Positions 51,347 to 60,569 of a DNA stretch of 64,000 nt are shown here, piece after piece. This DNA is from Acidovorax benzenivorans. GTDB lineage: Bacteria; Pseudomonadota; Gammaproteobacteria; Burkholderiales; Burkholderiaceae_C. The notes under the pieces were generated by a model that saw nothing but the letters and a program-made list of their open reading frames with translations, had not been told where the DNA came from and made no database searches. A program made the position numbers and the translations under genes. Location of the stretch: positions 124,001 to 188,000 of the forward strand of contig NZ_JAPCKI010000008.1 of assembly GCF_028680575.1 (NCBI RefSeq), given 5' to 3'. Position 1 is the first letter of the stretch. Every line of letters starts with the position of its first letter.

Positions 51347-52834
51347 CTACGGCAGCCGGATGCTCTGCTGGAAGTGAAAGAAGTTGCCAGGGTCGTAGGC
51401 GGCCTTGACGCGCTGCAGCTGCGGGTAGGCGGGGCCCCAGTAGGCCGAGGCAAAGTCGACCAGTTGCGCATCGGGGTAGTTCTGGTACACATGGCCGTTC
51501 AGGAACGGCCGCACCAACTGCATGAAGCCGTCAAGCCAGGCCTCCATCTGGGCGCGCTCCGCAGGGTTGCGCCAGAACACATCCACCACCAGGTCTGCAT
51601 CCACGTTGCGGTGGACAAAGGCGCTGTCCGCCACAGGGTAGCGATTGATGGCGCCGCCGTAGGGCTCCAGATACGCCAGCGACCAGGGGTTGGGCGAGGT
51701 CTTGAAGTAGTCGATGATGCGCTGCCAGTCGGCGGGCGACAGCCGGGTGTTGATGTAGCCGCTGGCCTTGGTTTCGGCAATGCCGTCGGGCAGGTTGTCG
51801 GGCAGGGTGTAGGGGTGGTCCTCCAGCCATACGTTCATGTCGGGGTAGGTGCCGGTTTTGTCCACCAGCAGCTGCGCGCTCGGAATCGCCATCAGCGGCG
51901 CGATGGCGGCCAGCCCGTCCTCGCGGGTGCCGCAGAACATGCCCTGCACCATGTACACCGGCACGCCGTTCTGGAACCCCAGGTTCATCATGTAGCCCAA
52001 GGCGTCGGGCGCACCGGTCTTCATGTAGCCGGCCTGCATCAGCGTGAGCACCTGGGCCGCGTGGGCTGCGTCCCAGCTGATGGCCCAGGCCCAGACCTGG
52101 TCCAGCCGCTGCATGCGGTAGGTCACTTGCAGCACCACGCCAAAGTTGCCGCCCGTGCCGCCACGCAGGGCCCAGTACAGCTCGGGCTGCTCTTGCGCGC
52201 TGGCTGTGACGATGGTGCCGTTGGCGAGCGCCACGCGGAAAGATTCGACCAGGTCGCTCTGGATGCCGAACGCGCGCGAGGTGTAGCCGTAGCCACCGCC
52301 CTGCACAAAGCCACCCACGCAAACGCTGCCGCAGGCGCCGGTGGGCACGTGCCAGCCGGTGTGGTTCATGGCGCCATTGAAGTGGTCGAAGTCGGTGCCC
52401 GGCAGCACATGCACGCGTGCGCGTGCGGGGTCCAGCACCACGCCTTGCAAATCGCTCAGGTCCACCACCATGCCGCTGTTGACCGAGTAGCCCGCCGTGC
52501 TGTGCCCACCGCAGCGCACGGCCACCCACACGCCGTAGGTGCGGGCCACGGCCAAGCACTCCAGGACATCGTTTTCGCAGGCGCAAAAGACGATGATCTC
52601 CGGGTACGCCTGGAAGGCCGGGTTGGACTCCTGCCGCGCCGCGTTGTAGTCGGGGCTGGAGGGCAGCACAATGCGCCCCACCAACCGGGCTTCCAGGGCG
52701 GCTACGGCATCCCAGGTGAGCACTGGTCCGCTGGCCTGCGCAGCGCCCAGGGCCGACGGCGCTGCCGCCAACGATTGAAAGTGCGCGACGCGCGCGTCTT
52801 TGGCGAGGCGGGCGGGACTTTTGCGATGGGCCAT
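51347..52834 (-). CDS. FAD-linked oxidase, berberine-bridge-enzyme type
   Basis: A 495-residue flavoprotein with a PCMH-type FAD domain and a C-terminal BBE segment (YDPGNFFHFQQSI). His111 in RCGGHS and Cys168 in GACGSVCVGG are positioned for the bicovalent flavin attachment seen in this family. Substrates of relatives include oligosaccharides, alkaloids and alcohols; here it is unknown. ATG 52834 was chosen for its AAGGA and the basic start MAHRKSPARL; the upstream frame is open but improbable. It has no signal peptide. Confidence 0.9.
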   Translation of the reverse strand: MAHRKSPARLAKDARVAHFQSLAAAPSALGAAQASGPVLTWDAVAALEARLVGRIVLPSSPDYNAARQESNPAFQAYPEIIVFCACENDVLECLAVARTYGVWVAVRCGGHSTAGYSVNSGMVVDLSDLQGVVLDPARARVHVLPGTDFDHFNGAMNHTGWHVPTGACGSVCVGGFVQGGGYGYTSRAFGIQSDLVESFRVALANGTIVTASAQEQPELYWALRGGTGGNFGVVLQVTYRMQRLDQVWAWAISWDAAHAAQVLTLMQAGYMKTGAPDALGYMMNLGFQNGVPVYMVQGMFCGTREDGLAAIAPLMAIPSAQLLVDKTGTYPDMNVWLEDHPYTLPDNLPDGIAETKASGYINTRLSPADWQRIIDYFKTSPNPWSLAYLEPYGGAINRYPVADSAFVHRNVDADLVVDVFWRNPAERAQMEAWLDGFMQLVRPFLNGHVYQNYPDAQLVDFASAYWGPAYPQLQRVKAAYDPGNFFHFQQSIRLP

Positions 52835-52963
52835 GGCGAGCGATCCTTCAGGAAGTTGCGAAGCCCTGGGTGTACCGGAGCTGGCGCGCTTTGACCAGAG
52901 GGAAATGGCAGGCGTGTGTTTTTCTCCCGATGCGCTGAGTCGGGCCCGATGCACCGCGTTGCA

Positions 52964-54763
52964 CTAGGAGGATGACAGCGCCAGGTCGCCCATGTTGCGC
53001 CGCAGGCAGAACTTGCCGCCCTGTTTGCCGCTGTACATGGCCGCATCGGCCAGTTTGAGCAGGCCTATCGCGTCGGTGCTGTCGTGGGGCGCAATGGCAT
53101 ACCCAATGGTCAACCCGATCTCCACCTGCACGTTGTTCAGCGAAAACGGCGAGCGGAACGCGTCCAGCAGCTTGTGGCCCAGCTCTTGCGCCTGCTGCAG
53201 ACTGTGCAGTTGCCCGGCCATCACCACGAATTCATCGCCGCCCAGGCGCGCTACCAGGTCGCTCTGGCGCACATGGCCTTGCAGGCGCCGGGTTACGGCC
53301 ACCAGCAGTTCGTCGCCCACGTCGTGGCCATGCTGGTCGTTGACGGGCTTAAACCCGTCCAGGTCCATCACGTACACCGCTAGCATCTTTTCTGCGCTGC
53401 AACGCGACAGAGCGGACGCGAGCGAGATGTTGAGCCCGCGCCGGTTGGGCAGGCCGGTGAGCGGATCGGTGTGCGCCAGAGAGCGCATCACGTCGCGCTC
53501 GCGGTTGGCGTCCAGCGCCTCCAGGCGCAGCGCCTTGGTGCGCAGGCCCAGCACGCGCATGAACAGCAGCATGTCCAGCGTGGCGCCAAACTGGAAGGAG
53601 TGCAAGGTCCAGAAGTTCACCGGCACCCAGCCCCGGATCACACCAATGACCGTGGCGGTAGCCAAAAAATACAGCAGCCACGCGAGCAGCAGGGTAGAGC
53701 CCACCGGGTCGCCCAGGCGCGCGCGGCGCACGGCCCCTGGGATGCCCATGAGCGCGGGCACCAGACCCAGGATGCTGACGATGCCTGTCACTGCGCGGGT
53801 GCTGAGCAGGTCCAGTGCATACAGGGCGGCCAGCACCACACTCAGCACCGCACCAGCGCGCATGCTGCGCAGCAGCCAGCTGTGGGGCCGGTCACCCGCC
53901 AGGGCCTGGCTGATGAAGAGGAACGAGCCGCAGGTGGCTGTGAGCGCTGCCAGGCTGGCTGCATGCAGCTCCACCCAGGGCATGTCGCGCCACAGGTATT
54001 GCGTGCCCAGGCCAAACAGGTGCAGCGAAAACAGCAGGCTGCCTGCAATGAGCAGCGCGTACTGGATGAACAGCACGTCGCGCAGATTGAGCCACTGCGC
54101 CAGGCTGTAGATCAGCAGGCACAGCGCCAGCCCGGTGAGAATGCCTTGCAGCATCTGCTCGTTCAGCGCCTTGCTGTGCCAGGTGGTGGGCTTGTTCAGG
54201 GTGATGGGCAGCACCATCGCGCCCCGGGTTTCCACGCGCAGCAGCAGGTCGTAGGCGTGTCCGGGCAGCATGGTCATTGGCAGGGCGTGCGTGCGGCTGC
54301 GCAAGGGTCGCTGGGTGTACGGTTGCAGGCTGCCCAGTGTGGCCTGTTGGGTCACATGGCCGTCTGTGGCAAGGTACACCTCGATGCGCTGCAGGACGGG
54401 GTAGTCGATGTCCAGCACCCACAGGCCGTTGGATGCGGCGGGCACGGTCAGCGGAATACGCACCCACACGGGTTCAGCCCGCACGCCCAGCGTGCCGCTG
54501 GTGCCGGGTGGCGCCTCAAAGCGTGCCAGCGTGGCCAGCGCATCGTCCACCAGCAGAGTGCCCGACGGATCCGGCAGCATGGACACGGCAGGCCAGGCAT
54601 CGATGGAGTGTTGGTCATCCCGCAGTTCCAGCGGTGCGGCACTGACACTGGGGGCCAGGGCGCTCAGCAACAGGCACAGCGCCGCCAGCAGGCAGGCGGT
54701 ACGCAACCAGTAGCTTGCGAGAACGGGGCAGCGCATGAAGCCACAGAAACGTGTGTGGATCAT
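52964..54763 (-). CDS. 7TM-DISM diguanylate cyclase
   Basis: A 599-residue protein. A signal/anchor (about 20-42) precedes a periplasmic 7TMR-DISMED2 domain (about 45-190), seven helices (7TMR-DISM, about 200-400), and a GGDEF domain with intact GGDEF at 508-512 and RQSD I-site just before it. It synthesises c-di-GMP in response to an extracytoplasmic ligand, often a carbohydrate. The ATG overlaps the stop of a GGDEF remnant, showing that a former upstream paralog was in the same operon. It is a paralog of the protein at 55109. Confidence 0.93.
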   Translation of the reverse strand: MIHTRFCGFMRCPVLASYWLRTACLLAALCLLLSALAPSVSAAPLELRDDQHSIDAWPAVSMLPDPSGTLLVDDALATLARFEAPPGTSGTLGVRAEPVWVRIPLTVPAASNGLWVLDIDYPVLQRIEVYLATDGHVTQQATLGSLQPYTQRPLRSRTHALPMTMLPGHAYDLLLRVETRGAMVLPITLNKPTTWHSKALNEQMLQGILTGLALCLLIYSLAQWLNLRDVLFIQYALLIAGSLLFSLHLFGLGTQYLWRDMPWVELHAASLAALTATCGSFLFISQALAGDRPHSWLLRSMRAGAVLSVVLAALYALDLLSTRAVTGIVSILGLVPALMGIPGAVRRARLGDPVGSTLLLAWLLYFLATATVIGVIRGWVPVNFWTLHSFQFGATLDMLLFMRVLGLRTKALRLEALDANRERDVMRSLAHTDPLTGLPNRRGLNISLASALSRCSAEKMLAVYVMDLDGFKPVNDQHGHDVGDELLVAVTRRLQGHVRQSDLVARLGGDEFVVMAGQLHSLQQAQELGHKLLDAFRSPFSLNNVQVEIGLTIGYAIAPHDSTDAIGLLKLADAAMYSGKQGGKFCLRRNMGDLALSSS

Positions 54764-54867
54764 GAGGTCGGCGCCAGTTCGCCAGGGTTACGGCGGAGGC
54801 AGTGTTTGCCGCTTTCCTTGCCTGCGTACATGGCCGCGTCTGCGAGGCGGATGAGCTGCTGCGGACC
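54760..54867 (-). pseudogene. C-terminal remnant of a third GGDEF paralog
   Basis: The final 35 codons before the stop at 54760 read like the end of the intact cyclases (LADAAMYAGKESGKHCLRRN compared with LADAAMYSGKQGGKFCLRRN in the 52964 gene). Upstream of codon 35 the similarity stops and no GGDEF motif follows. The stop overlaps the ATG of the next gene, as in a tight operon. I infer an ancestral tandem copy that was truncated, perhaps when the neighbouring less GC-rich segment arrived. Confidence 0.8.
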
Positions 54868-55108
54868 ATCACCGGCATCAGATGCGAGCCAGCGCGGCGC
54901 TTGTCTCGTTGTGGAGTGCTCCATCGTCAGACGTTTGAGACCATGTTGGCAATGCGGGTCGACCGGCTCCAAATGGGGTGAGTACAAATTCACCCGCGTA
55001 TTTTCCGGAGGGCAGCGGCTCTGCGTAACCTTTACCACAGCTGTATATCGTTGATCTGCGCTGTGTGAAACGATTTAAGGGCATATGGCCGCCACGGGCG
55101 TGACGCGC

Positions 55109-56884
55109 TCACGCCTGCTGCAGCCGTCCCTTGCCACACTGCTTGCCTTGATACAGCGCACCATCGGCCATTCGTAACAGTGTGGCTGTTTCGTGAGCAG
55201 CGCCTGACGCAACGGCATAGCCTATGGTGAGTCCGACTCGCATTTCCTCGCCTGCGACGTGGACCGGAGTCTCGAATAGCGAGAGCAAATGTTCTCCTAT
55301 TTGCCTTGCCTGTGCCGGATCGCGCAGGCCGCTGGCAACCATTACAAACTCGTCACCGCCCAGTCGCGCAACGGCGTCACCGCTGCGCGTACCAGCGCGC
55401 AAGCGGTTTGCCACCTCAATCAGCAACTGGTCGCCAACCTCGTGTCCGCGGGTATCGTTGACCTCCTTGAATTCGTCAAGATCAATCAGATACACAGCCA
55501 GCATGTGGTGCGGTGAAGCACTCACCAGCGCCAGCGACATGGCATCAGTCAGACTGCGACGATTGGGCAGTCCGGTCAGAGCGTCCGCGTACGCCATGGA
55601 ACGCATCACCTCATGCTCGGTCCGCGCGTTTTCGCTGGCTTTGCGCAGTTCGGTTGCACGCACGATTAGCACCAACGTGAAGGCGAGTATGTGGCACATC
55701 TCGCCGAACGTCAGCGAGTGCAGTGTCCACACATTTGCGGGAAGCTTGCCGCGGATGGTTGAGGTCGTGACCACTACGGTGGTGATATAGAAGGCAAATG
55801 CAAGCAGCAGGTAGAGCCCAACCGCGTCGCCCTTGGTGACTTTGGACATGAAGCGCGGCAGGCTCAGCAGCAGCGGCAGTGGTCCGAGCAGCACGATCAT
55901 GGCGGTTAGCAGCCGCGTATTGAATGCGTCAAGGCAATATATGACAAGCAGCACGCCGCAAAGCACGGCTCCACTGTTCATGAGGCGCGGGAAACGGTCT
56001 GCAGGTTTATCGGCAGTGCCGGTATGTGGTCTGCGCAGTACGTCCCCTAGAAACAGGAAGGTGCCCGCCACTGCCACCAGCGAGCCGATGCCTGCCATAT
56101 GGCGTTCGAACCAGAATACATCGCGCCAGACCCACTGCGCACCGACGCCAGAGAGCAGCAGAGCAAACAGGAACGATCCGGTGACCAGAAGCGCGTATTT
56201 GAGGAACAGTGACTCCCGCGTTCCCACCCATTGCGCGAGGCTGTACATCAGCATGCAGAGAAAGAACCCGACTTGAATGCCACGCAACATCTGTTCGGCC
56301 ACGCTGGCGCGATGGAATGCGCTGGGTTGCATGAATTCGATGGGCAGAATGGTCGCACCGCGCGATTCGACTCGCAGCATCAGGTCGTAGTCGCCAGCGG
56401 CGAGATCCAGCGGCATCGCGTGCGAACGGCTGAACAGGGGCCGGGAAGCGAACGTACGCAGGCTGCCGAGTTCAGCCTTCTGCAGGGTGCGCCCATCTTG
56501 GATGACATAGGCATCAATGCGGTTGAGTGGGGGGTAGTCAATGTTCATCACCCATTGCTGGGAGACCATTCCGCTGACTGCTTCCACGCGGAACGGAACG
56601 TGCAGCCAAGTGGGCTGCGGCTGCACGCCAAGCGTGGCGTAGCTTGTTTGCGGACGCTCGAATTCAGCGATTGCGGCCTGAGCCTCGGCCAAAGTCAGGG
56701 GGGTTTGCTTTTCCGACAGCACCGTTACAAACGGCCAAGCCTCGCTGACCGGCGTTGTGGGCTGGAGCAGAAGTCGCGAGGGCAGGGTGGTCGCCTCCGC
56801 CGCCCAGGTCGACGTGGCCCAATGCGTCACGGCAATGAGCACCCACGCCAGCCATCGTCCGCGCCAGATGTGGCTACTGATCAT
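55109..56884 (-). CDS. 7TM-DISM diguanylate cyclase
   Basis: A 591-residue paralog of the cyclase at 52964, with the same order: signal peptide (1-28), 7TMR-DISMED2 domain, seven helices, GGDEF domain. GGDEF is intact at 509-513 and the I-site RSGD precedes it. It overlaps the DUF2236 gene by 11 bases, so they form one unit. Base composition is less GC-rich than in its paralog, suggesting a different origin. Output is c-di-GMP; the input ligand is unknown. Confidence 0.93.
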   Translation of the reverse strand: MISSHIWRGRWLAWVLIAVTHWATSTWAAEATTLPSRLLLQPTTPVSEAWPFVTVLSEKQTPLTLAEAQAAIAEFERPQTSYATLGVQPQPTWLHVPFRVEAVSGMVSQQWVMNIDYPPLNRIDAYVIQDGRTLQKAELGSLRTFASRPLFSRSHAMPLDLAAGDYDLMLRVESRGATILPIEFMQPSAFHRASVAEQMLRGIQVGFFLCMLMYSLAQWVGTRESLFLKYALLVTGSFLFALLLSGVGAQWVWRDVFWFERHMAGIGSLVAVAGTFLFLGDVLRRPHTGTADKPADRFPRLMNSGAVLCGVLLVIYCLDAFNTRLLTAMIVLLGPLPLLLSLPRFMSKVTKGDAVGLYLLLAFAFYITTVVVTTSTIRGKLPANVWTLHSLTFGEMCHILAFTLVLIVRATELRKASENARTEHEVMRSMAYADALTGLPNRRSLTDAMSLALVSASPHHMLAVYLIDLDEFKEVNDTRGHEVGDQLLIEVANRLRAGTRSGDAVARLGGDEFVMVASGLRDPAQARQIGEHLLSLFETPVHVAGEEMRVGLTIGYAVASGAAHETATLLRMADGALYQGKQCGKGRLQQA

Positions 56885-58322
56885 GACGGCCCCACCGTCC
56901 GCGCACAGTCAATCGATCTTCCAAGCGGTTGAGCCAGCGTGGTGCCTTTGCGTCGTCGTCCCAAGTGCCGACGGTTGCATGCATCTGGGTGAGCAGCTGC
57001 GTTGGAAGTTTCAGCGGACGGGTTTGATCCATCAGGAAACTGGTCAACAGGTGATATCCGACGACCCGCGAGAACATGCGACTTAACGAAAACTGCGGAA
57101 CGACAAGGCGAACAACCGAATCGATCAATCGACTGACGGACATCAACACAGCGAACAGGATGCGCGAAATCAGCGGCTGCCTGTTGGATATGCCCAGCGC
57201 GTCGGCGACAACGCCGCCGCACAGGTAGCGCGTGAACAACGCGGGAAGGGGTTTGAGCAGTTTGAACGGGATCGAATCGCTCATGTAATCCATGAGCGCA
57301 CCGCCCAGCGCTGGGCGCGCGTCGGTGCCCCCCGGATACACGTTGTCAGCGAGGCATTGTGTCTGGATGTCGAGAAACAAGCGCTCGGCATCGGCGTAGG
57401 TAAATGGCATCCACTTCGGCTCGATCCCCAGCAGGAAGCCGACTACATTCCAGCAATGCAGATAGGCTTCCTCATCCATCGCACTAAGCCCGATGCCGAG
57501 TGTGCGCATGGCCCGCAGGAAGACAAAGTGAAACGTCAGGAGCGTAAACACAAGCTGCTCCTGATTGTTTGGCAGTCCGTCACGCGAGACGTTCCAGCCG
57601 TTCGCCATAAATGCGCCATGCATGGATTGCTGGCTTGCCTCTGCGGCCGGGGTGGCGATGGGCTGCACCACCGCATTGACCATTGCTTGCGGTGCGCCAT
57701 GCAGCATCAGGTTGCGGATCGTGGCGTGGATGAGGCGCACTTTGAGTGTTTGCGCAACGCCCAGTCCTTCAGGTGTCGTTAGCCCACCGCGCAGCATGAC
57801 CGGGAACACCATCGCCGCCGTTGAGCGGATGCGGTAGTCGGCATTTGTCGTGAGTTGCCCGGAAATCTGCAACACGGCGGCGGCTTTCGGCTGAATGTAG
57901 CAGTCCGGCAAGCTCGCGCAAAACAGCGACATGACGGACAGTGGGCCGTGCTCAGTAAAGACGTTCTCGCCACGCGTGATTTTTGCCGGATCGCACCACT
58001 CTGGCAACCCGCGCCCGGCGTCAAGGTAGCCGCGAAGTGCCTCAACGATGTGCGGCGACGTGCCGTCAGGTGGTGACCAATCCACCAGCGCTGCATTGTT
58101 GGTCCAGGTATTCAACAGCATCGTCGCGGTCTGCAGATGGCGCATGCGGTCGGCGTTCAGCGCGAGCAGCGTTTGGAGATTGGCCTCACCGGCGGGCAAC
58201 TCCCAACTGCCCACGATTGCCGCGATGGTTGCATCTGCCAGCGGATCAGCTTGATAACGCATCGCTGCTGGATCGTAGGCGGGTGTTGCCGGTAGAACCG
58301 ACGAAGCTGCGGGCAAAGTCAT
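56874..58322 (-). CDS. DUF2236 (MpaB/latex-clearing-protein-type) oxygenase
   Basis: A 482-residue protein of the DUF2236 family, which includes the heme-b rubber oxygenase Lcp and fungal MpaB. The region 195-210 (VRLIHATIRNL) and the motif 284-295 (EEAYLHCWNVVG) are characteristic; His199 is a candidate axial heme ligand. There is no signal peptide, unlike secreted Lcp enzymes, so it should be cytoplasmic or membrane-associated. The substrate is not known. It starts an operon with a diguanylate cyclase, an unusual pairing, and its base composition is below local GC. Confidence 0.88.
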   Translation of the reverse strand: MTLPAASSVLPATPAYDPAAMRYQADPLADATIAAIVGSWELPAGEANLQTLLALNADRMRHLQTATMLLNTWTNNAALVDWSPPDGTSPHIVEALRGYLDAGRGLPEWCDPAKITRGENVFTEHGPLSVMSLFCASLPDCYIQPKAAAVLQISGQLTTNADYRIRSTAAMVFPVMLRGGLTTPEGLGVAQTLKVRLIHATIRNLMLHGAPQAMVNAVVQPIATPAAEASQQSMHGAFMANGWNVSRDGLPNNQEQLVFTLLTFHFVFLRAMRTLGIGLSAMDEEAYLHCWNVVGFLLGIEPKWMPFTYADAERLFLDIQTQCLADNVYPGGTDARPALGGALMDYMSDSIPFKLLKPLPALFTRYLCGGVVADALGISNRQPLISRILFAVLMSVSRLIDSVVRLVVPQFSLSRMFSRVVGYHLLTSFLMDQTRPLKLPTQLLTQMHATVGTWDDDAKAPRWLNRLEDRLTVRGRWGRHDQ

Positions 58323-58608
58323 GATCGGGACCGAATAGCGAAAGTGACGGTTTTACCAGGGCCAATCGAAGTGCAGATCAGGCAAGCCGACGCCATCCCA
58401 AAATTCAGAACTGGCAGCCGGAAGGTCTGTGAATTGGGTGGCATAAGGCACCTACATGCTGTTACAAACACTCAGTGTAGGGGATTGTGGCGAGATTGCT
58501 CCTGCCTATTTGCCCTGAGAAACAGCCGACAACGCACATTTTCTCCCTCTGTTTGCCCCTTCACCCCATTCTGGCGCCGTAATAGGCGCCCGTGAATGGC
58601 CGGAAGGA

Positions 58609-59436
58609 CTATTTGCGGGAGGTGACTGCCGCCAGGTTGCGCAACGCCGCCTCAATGGCCGCAGCAGTGGCCACTGGCTGCTCCATGGGAAACAGGTGGC
58701 TGCCGTCCAGCATCATGGTGCGGCCCTCGGTAATGCGCAGGGTCATGGCCATGCCGACCTGCTTCATCTCTTCGGAGTCGCGCCCGCCGATGAAGGCGGC
58801 CGGGCACTGCAGCGGGTGCTTGCTCAGCAGGCGGCCCAGGTTGTGAGGCAGGGTGTTGTAGATGGCGGTTTCCACCGCGCGGTCAAAGCCCAACACTCGT
58901 TTGCCATCATGGTCCTGCAGGCCGTGAGTGATGTAATCGTGCAACACCTCGGGGTGCCAGCGCGCAAAGGCCTTCTTCTTGCGAAAGTGCTCCAGCGCCT
59001 CTTCGTTGCTGGTCCAGCTGAAGCGCCGCTGGCGGCTCACCCGGCCCGGCGATATCGAGCCCACCACCTGGGTGCGCTTGGCCACGCTGACCACGTTGGC
59101 CTTCCAGCCGCCAATGAGGGGCGAGTCGATCAGCAACACCCCGCGCACCAGTTCTGGGTGGCGGGCGGCTGCCATCACGCTCAAAAAGCCGCCTAGCGAA
59201 TGCCCCACCAGAAACACCGGCTGGCCCAGGCGCTGCACCTGCACCGTTGCAAAGTCGGCCAGTTGTTGCACCAGGTGCGGCCAGTTGCTGGTCACCGGGT
59301 ACTTCGGGTCGTGGCCATAGCGCTCGACGGCGCTGACCTCAAAACCGCGGGTCCTGAGGTGCTTGAACAACACGCGGTAAGTGCTGGCCGGAAAGCTGTT
59401 GGCGTGGGAGAAAACGATGGGGAGCATGGAGGGCAT
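58609..59436 (-). CDS. Alpha/beta-hydrolase
   Basis: A 275-residue hydrolase. The nucleophile elbow is VGHSLGG with Ser80; the catalytic His is His247 in DGSHLFPMEQP. The N-terminal strand reads IVFSHANSFPAST, typical of cytoplasmic esterase or hydrolase relatives. ATG 59427 (MLPIVFSH) is an alternative start. It lies 72 bp after the Anbu gene in the same direction and might share its transcript. Substrate unknown. Confidence 0.9.
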   Translation of the reverse strand: MPSMLPIVFSHANSFPASTYRVLFKHLRTRGFEVSAVERYGHDPKYPVTSNWPHLVQQLADFATVQVQRLGQPVFLVGHSLGGFLSVMAAARHPELVRGVLLIDSPLIGGWKANVVSVAKRTQVVGSISPGRVSRQRRFSWTSNEEALEHFRKKKAFARWHPEVLHDYITHGLQDHDGKRVLGFDRAVETAIYNTLPHNLGRLLSKHPLQCPAAFIGGRDSEEMKQVGMAMTLRITEGRTMMLDGSHLFPMEQPVATAAAIEAALRNLAAVTSRK

Positions 59437-59508
59437 GGCGGGGCGGCAGGGCCGGGGTGCAGGCGCGCACGCGGCCGGGTGCCGTGGGGTGCGCTGGCCT
59501 GCAGGGCT

Positions 59509-60336
59509 TCAGATCAGCCGGTCTGTGTGGTTGGTGATCTTCTTGAGCGGCTTGCTGCGCGACGGGGTGACCATGATCGGCACCTCGGTGGCGCCGCCGG
59601 TCCAGGCGGGGTCTTCGATGCTGTCGAACACCTGGCGCAGCTTTTGCCCCCAGCTGTCGTGCAGCATCCGAAAGTACGGGTTGTTCTCGTCGATGCAGAT
59701 CACCTTGTCGGTGGCAAAGCGGTCCACCTCGTACACCACAAGGTCCAGCGGCAGGCCCACCGACAGGTTGGACTTGAGCGTGCTGTCCATCGACACCAGT
59801 GCGCACTTGGCGGCCTCGTCCAGTGGGGTCTCGGGGGTGAGCACGCGGTCGAGCACGGGTTTGCCATATTTGGATTCACCCACCTGGAAGTACGGGGTCT
59901 CTGACGTGGCCTCGATGAAGTTGCCCGCCGAGTACACCTGGAACAGGCGCATGCCTTCACCCTTGATCTGGCCGCCAAACACCATGGACACATTGAAATC
60001 CACCCCCGAGCGCTTGAGGGCCGCGCCATCGCGCTCATGCACATGGCGCACGGCGGCGCCCAGCACGCGGGCGGCGTCGAACATGCTTTTGGCATTCCAG
60101 ATGGTGATGGCTTCGCCCGACTCGCCGTCCTTGATCTGCTCGGTCTGCAAGATCTCTCGCACCGACTGCGAGATGGACAGGTTGCCCGCCGACAGCAGCA
60201 CCATGAAGCGGTCGCCCGCCTTCTCATAGACCATCATCTTGCGAAACGAGCTGATCTGGTCCAGGCCGGCATTGGTGCGGGAATCGGACAGGAATACCAG
60301 CCCGGCGTTGAGTTTGATGGCGACGCAGTACGTCAT
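59509..60336 (-). CDS. Anbu-type proteasome-like peptidase
   Basis: A 275-residue Ntn-hydrolase of the Anbu family, an ancestral relative of 20S proteasome beta subunits. After Met removal the nucleophile is Thr2 (MTYCVAIKL), with Asp18 in LSDSRTN and Lys33 in FRKM as expected for proteasome-like sites. It assembles into open rings in other bacteria. Anbu usually neighbours transglutaminase, alpha-E and ATP-grasp genes; none lies next to it here, although a transglutaminase gene is at 23465. Substrate unknown. Confidence 0.92.
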   Translation of the reverse strand: MTYCVAIKLNAGLVFLSDSRTNAGLDQISSFRKMMVYEKAGDRFMVLLSAGNLSISQSVREILQTEQIKDGESGEAITIWNAKSMFDAARVLGAAVRHVHERDGAALKRSGVDFNVSMVFGGQIKGEGMRLFQVYSAGNFIEATSETPYFQVGESKYGKPVLDRVLTPETPLDEAAKCALVSMDSTLKSNLSVGLPLDLVVYEVDRFATDKVICIDENNPYFRMLHDSWGQKLRQVFDSIEDPAWTGGATEVPIMVTPSRSKPLKKITNHTDRLI

Positions 60337-60446
60337 GGCGCAATGGGGTTCGTTGTGTAGAGGGAACCCGCGAGTTTAGTCGCCTGCGGCCCCGGCGGCC
60401 TGTGTCCCCGTCAGGCGCCCCTCGGCAGTTGTTGTGTGCAGTGATA

Positions 60447-60490
60447 TAAAAATGATAGCGGCTTGCGCATATGGTACGGGCGCTTGGTGC
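60447..60490. repeat. Short palindromic repeat, degenerate copy
   Basis: ATAAAAATGATAGCGGCTTGCGC followed at about 10 bases by GGGCGCTTGGTGC in pieces resembles the short repeat family (TGATAGC and GCGCT half-sites). It lies in the 233-bp gap between anbu and mutS. Confidence 0.4.
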
Positions 60491-60569
60491 CCGTGGGGCT
60501 TAAAAATGCCCCGGCGATCTGCCCAGAGCGCGGTCAACAGCCCGCAGCGCAGCCGGGCAGCGCCGCGCT

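Noticed and set aside
58578-58595. GGCGCC-GTAATA-GGCGCC hairpin after the alpha/beta-hydrolase gene considered as terminator
   Set aside because: Stem of 6 bp and no T-run in the direction of the gene; each arm is itself a common palindrome.
60496-60513. GGGGC-N8-GCCCC hairpin downstream of mutS considered as terminator
   Set aside because: Only a 5-bp stem with no T-run on the mutS strand; not convincing.
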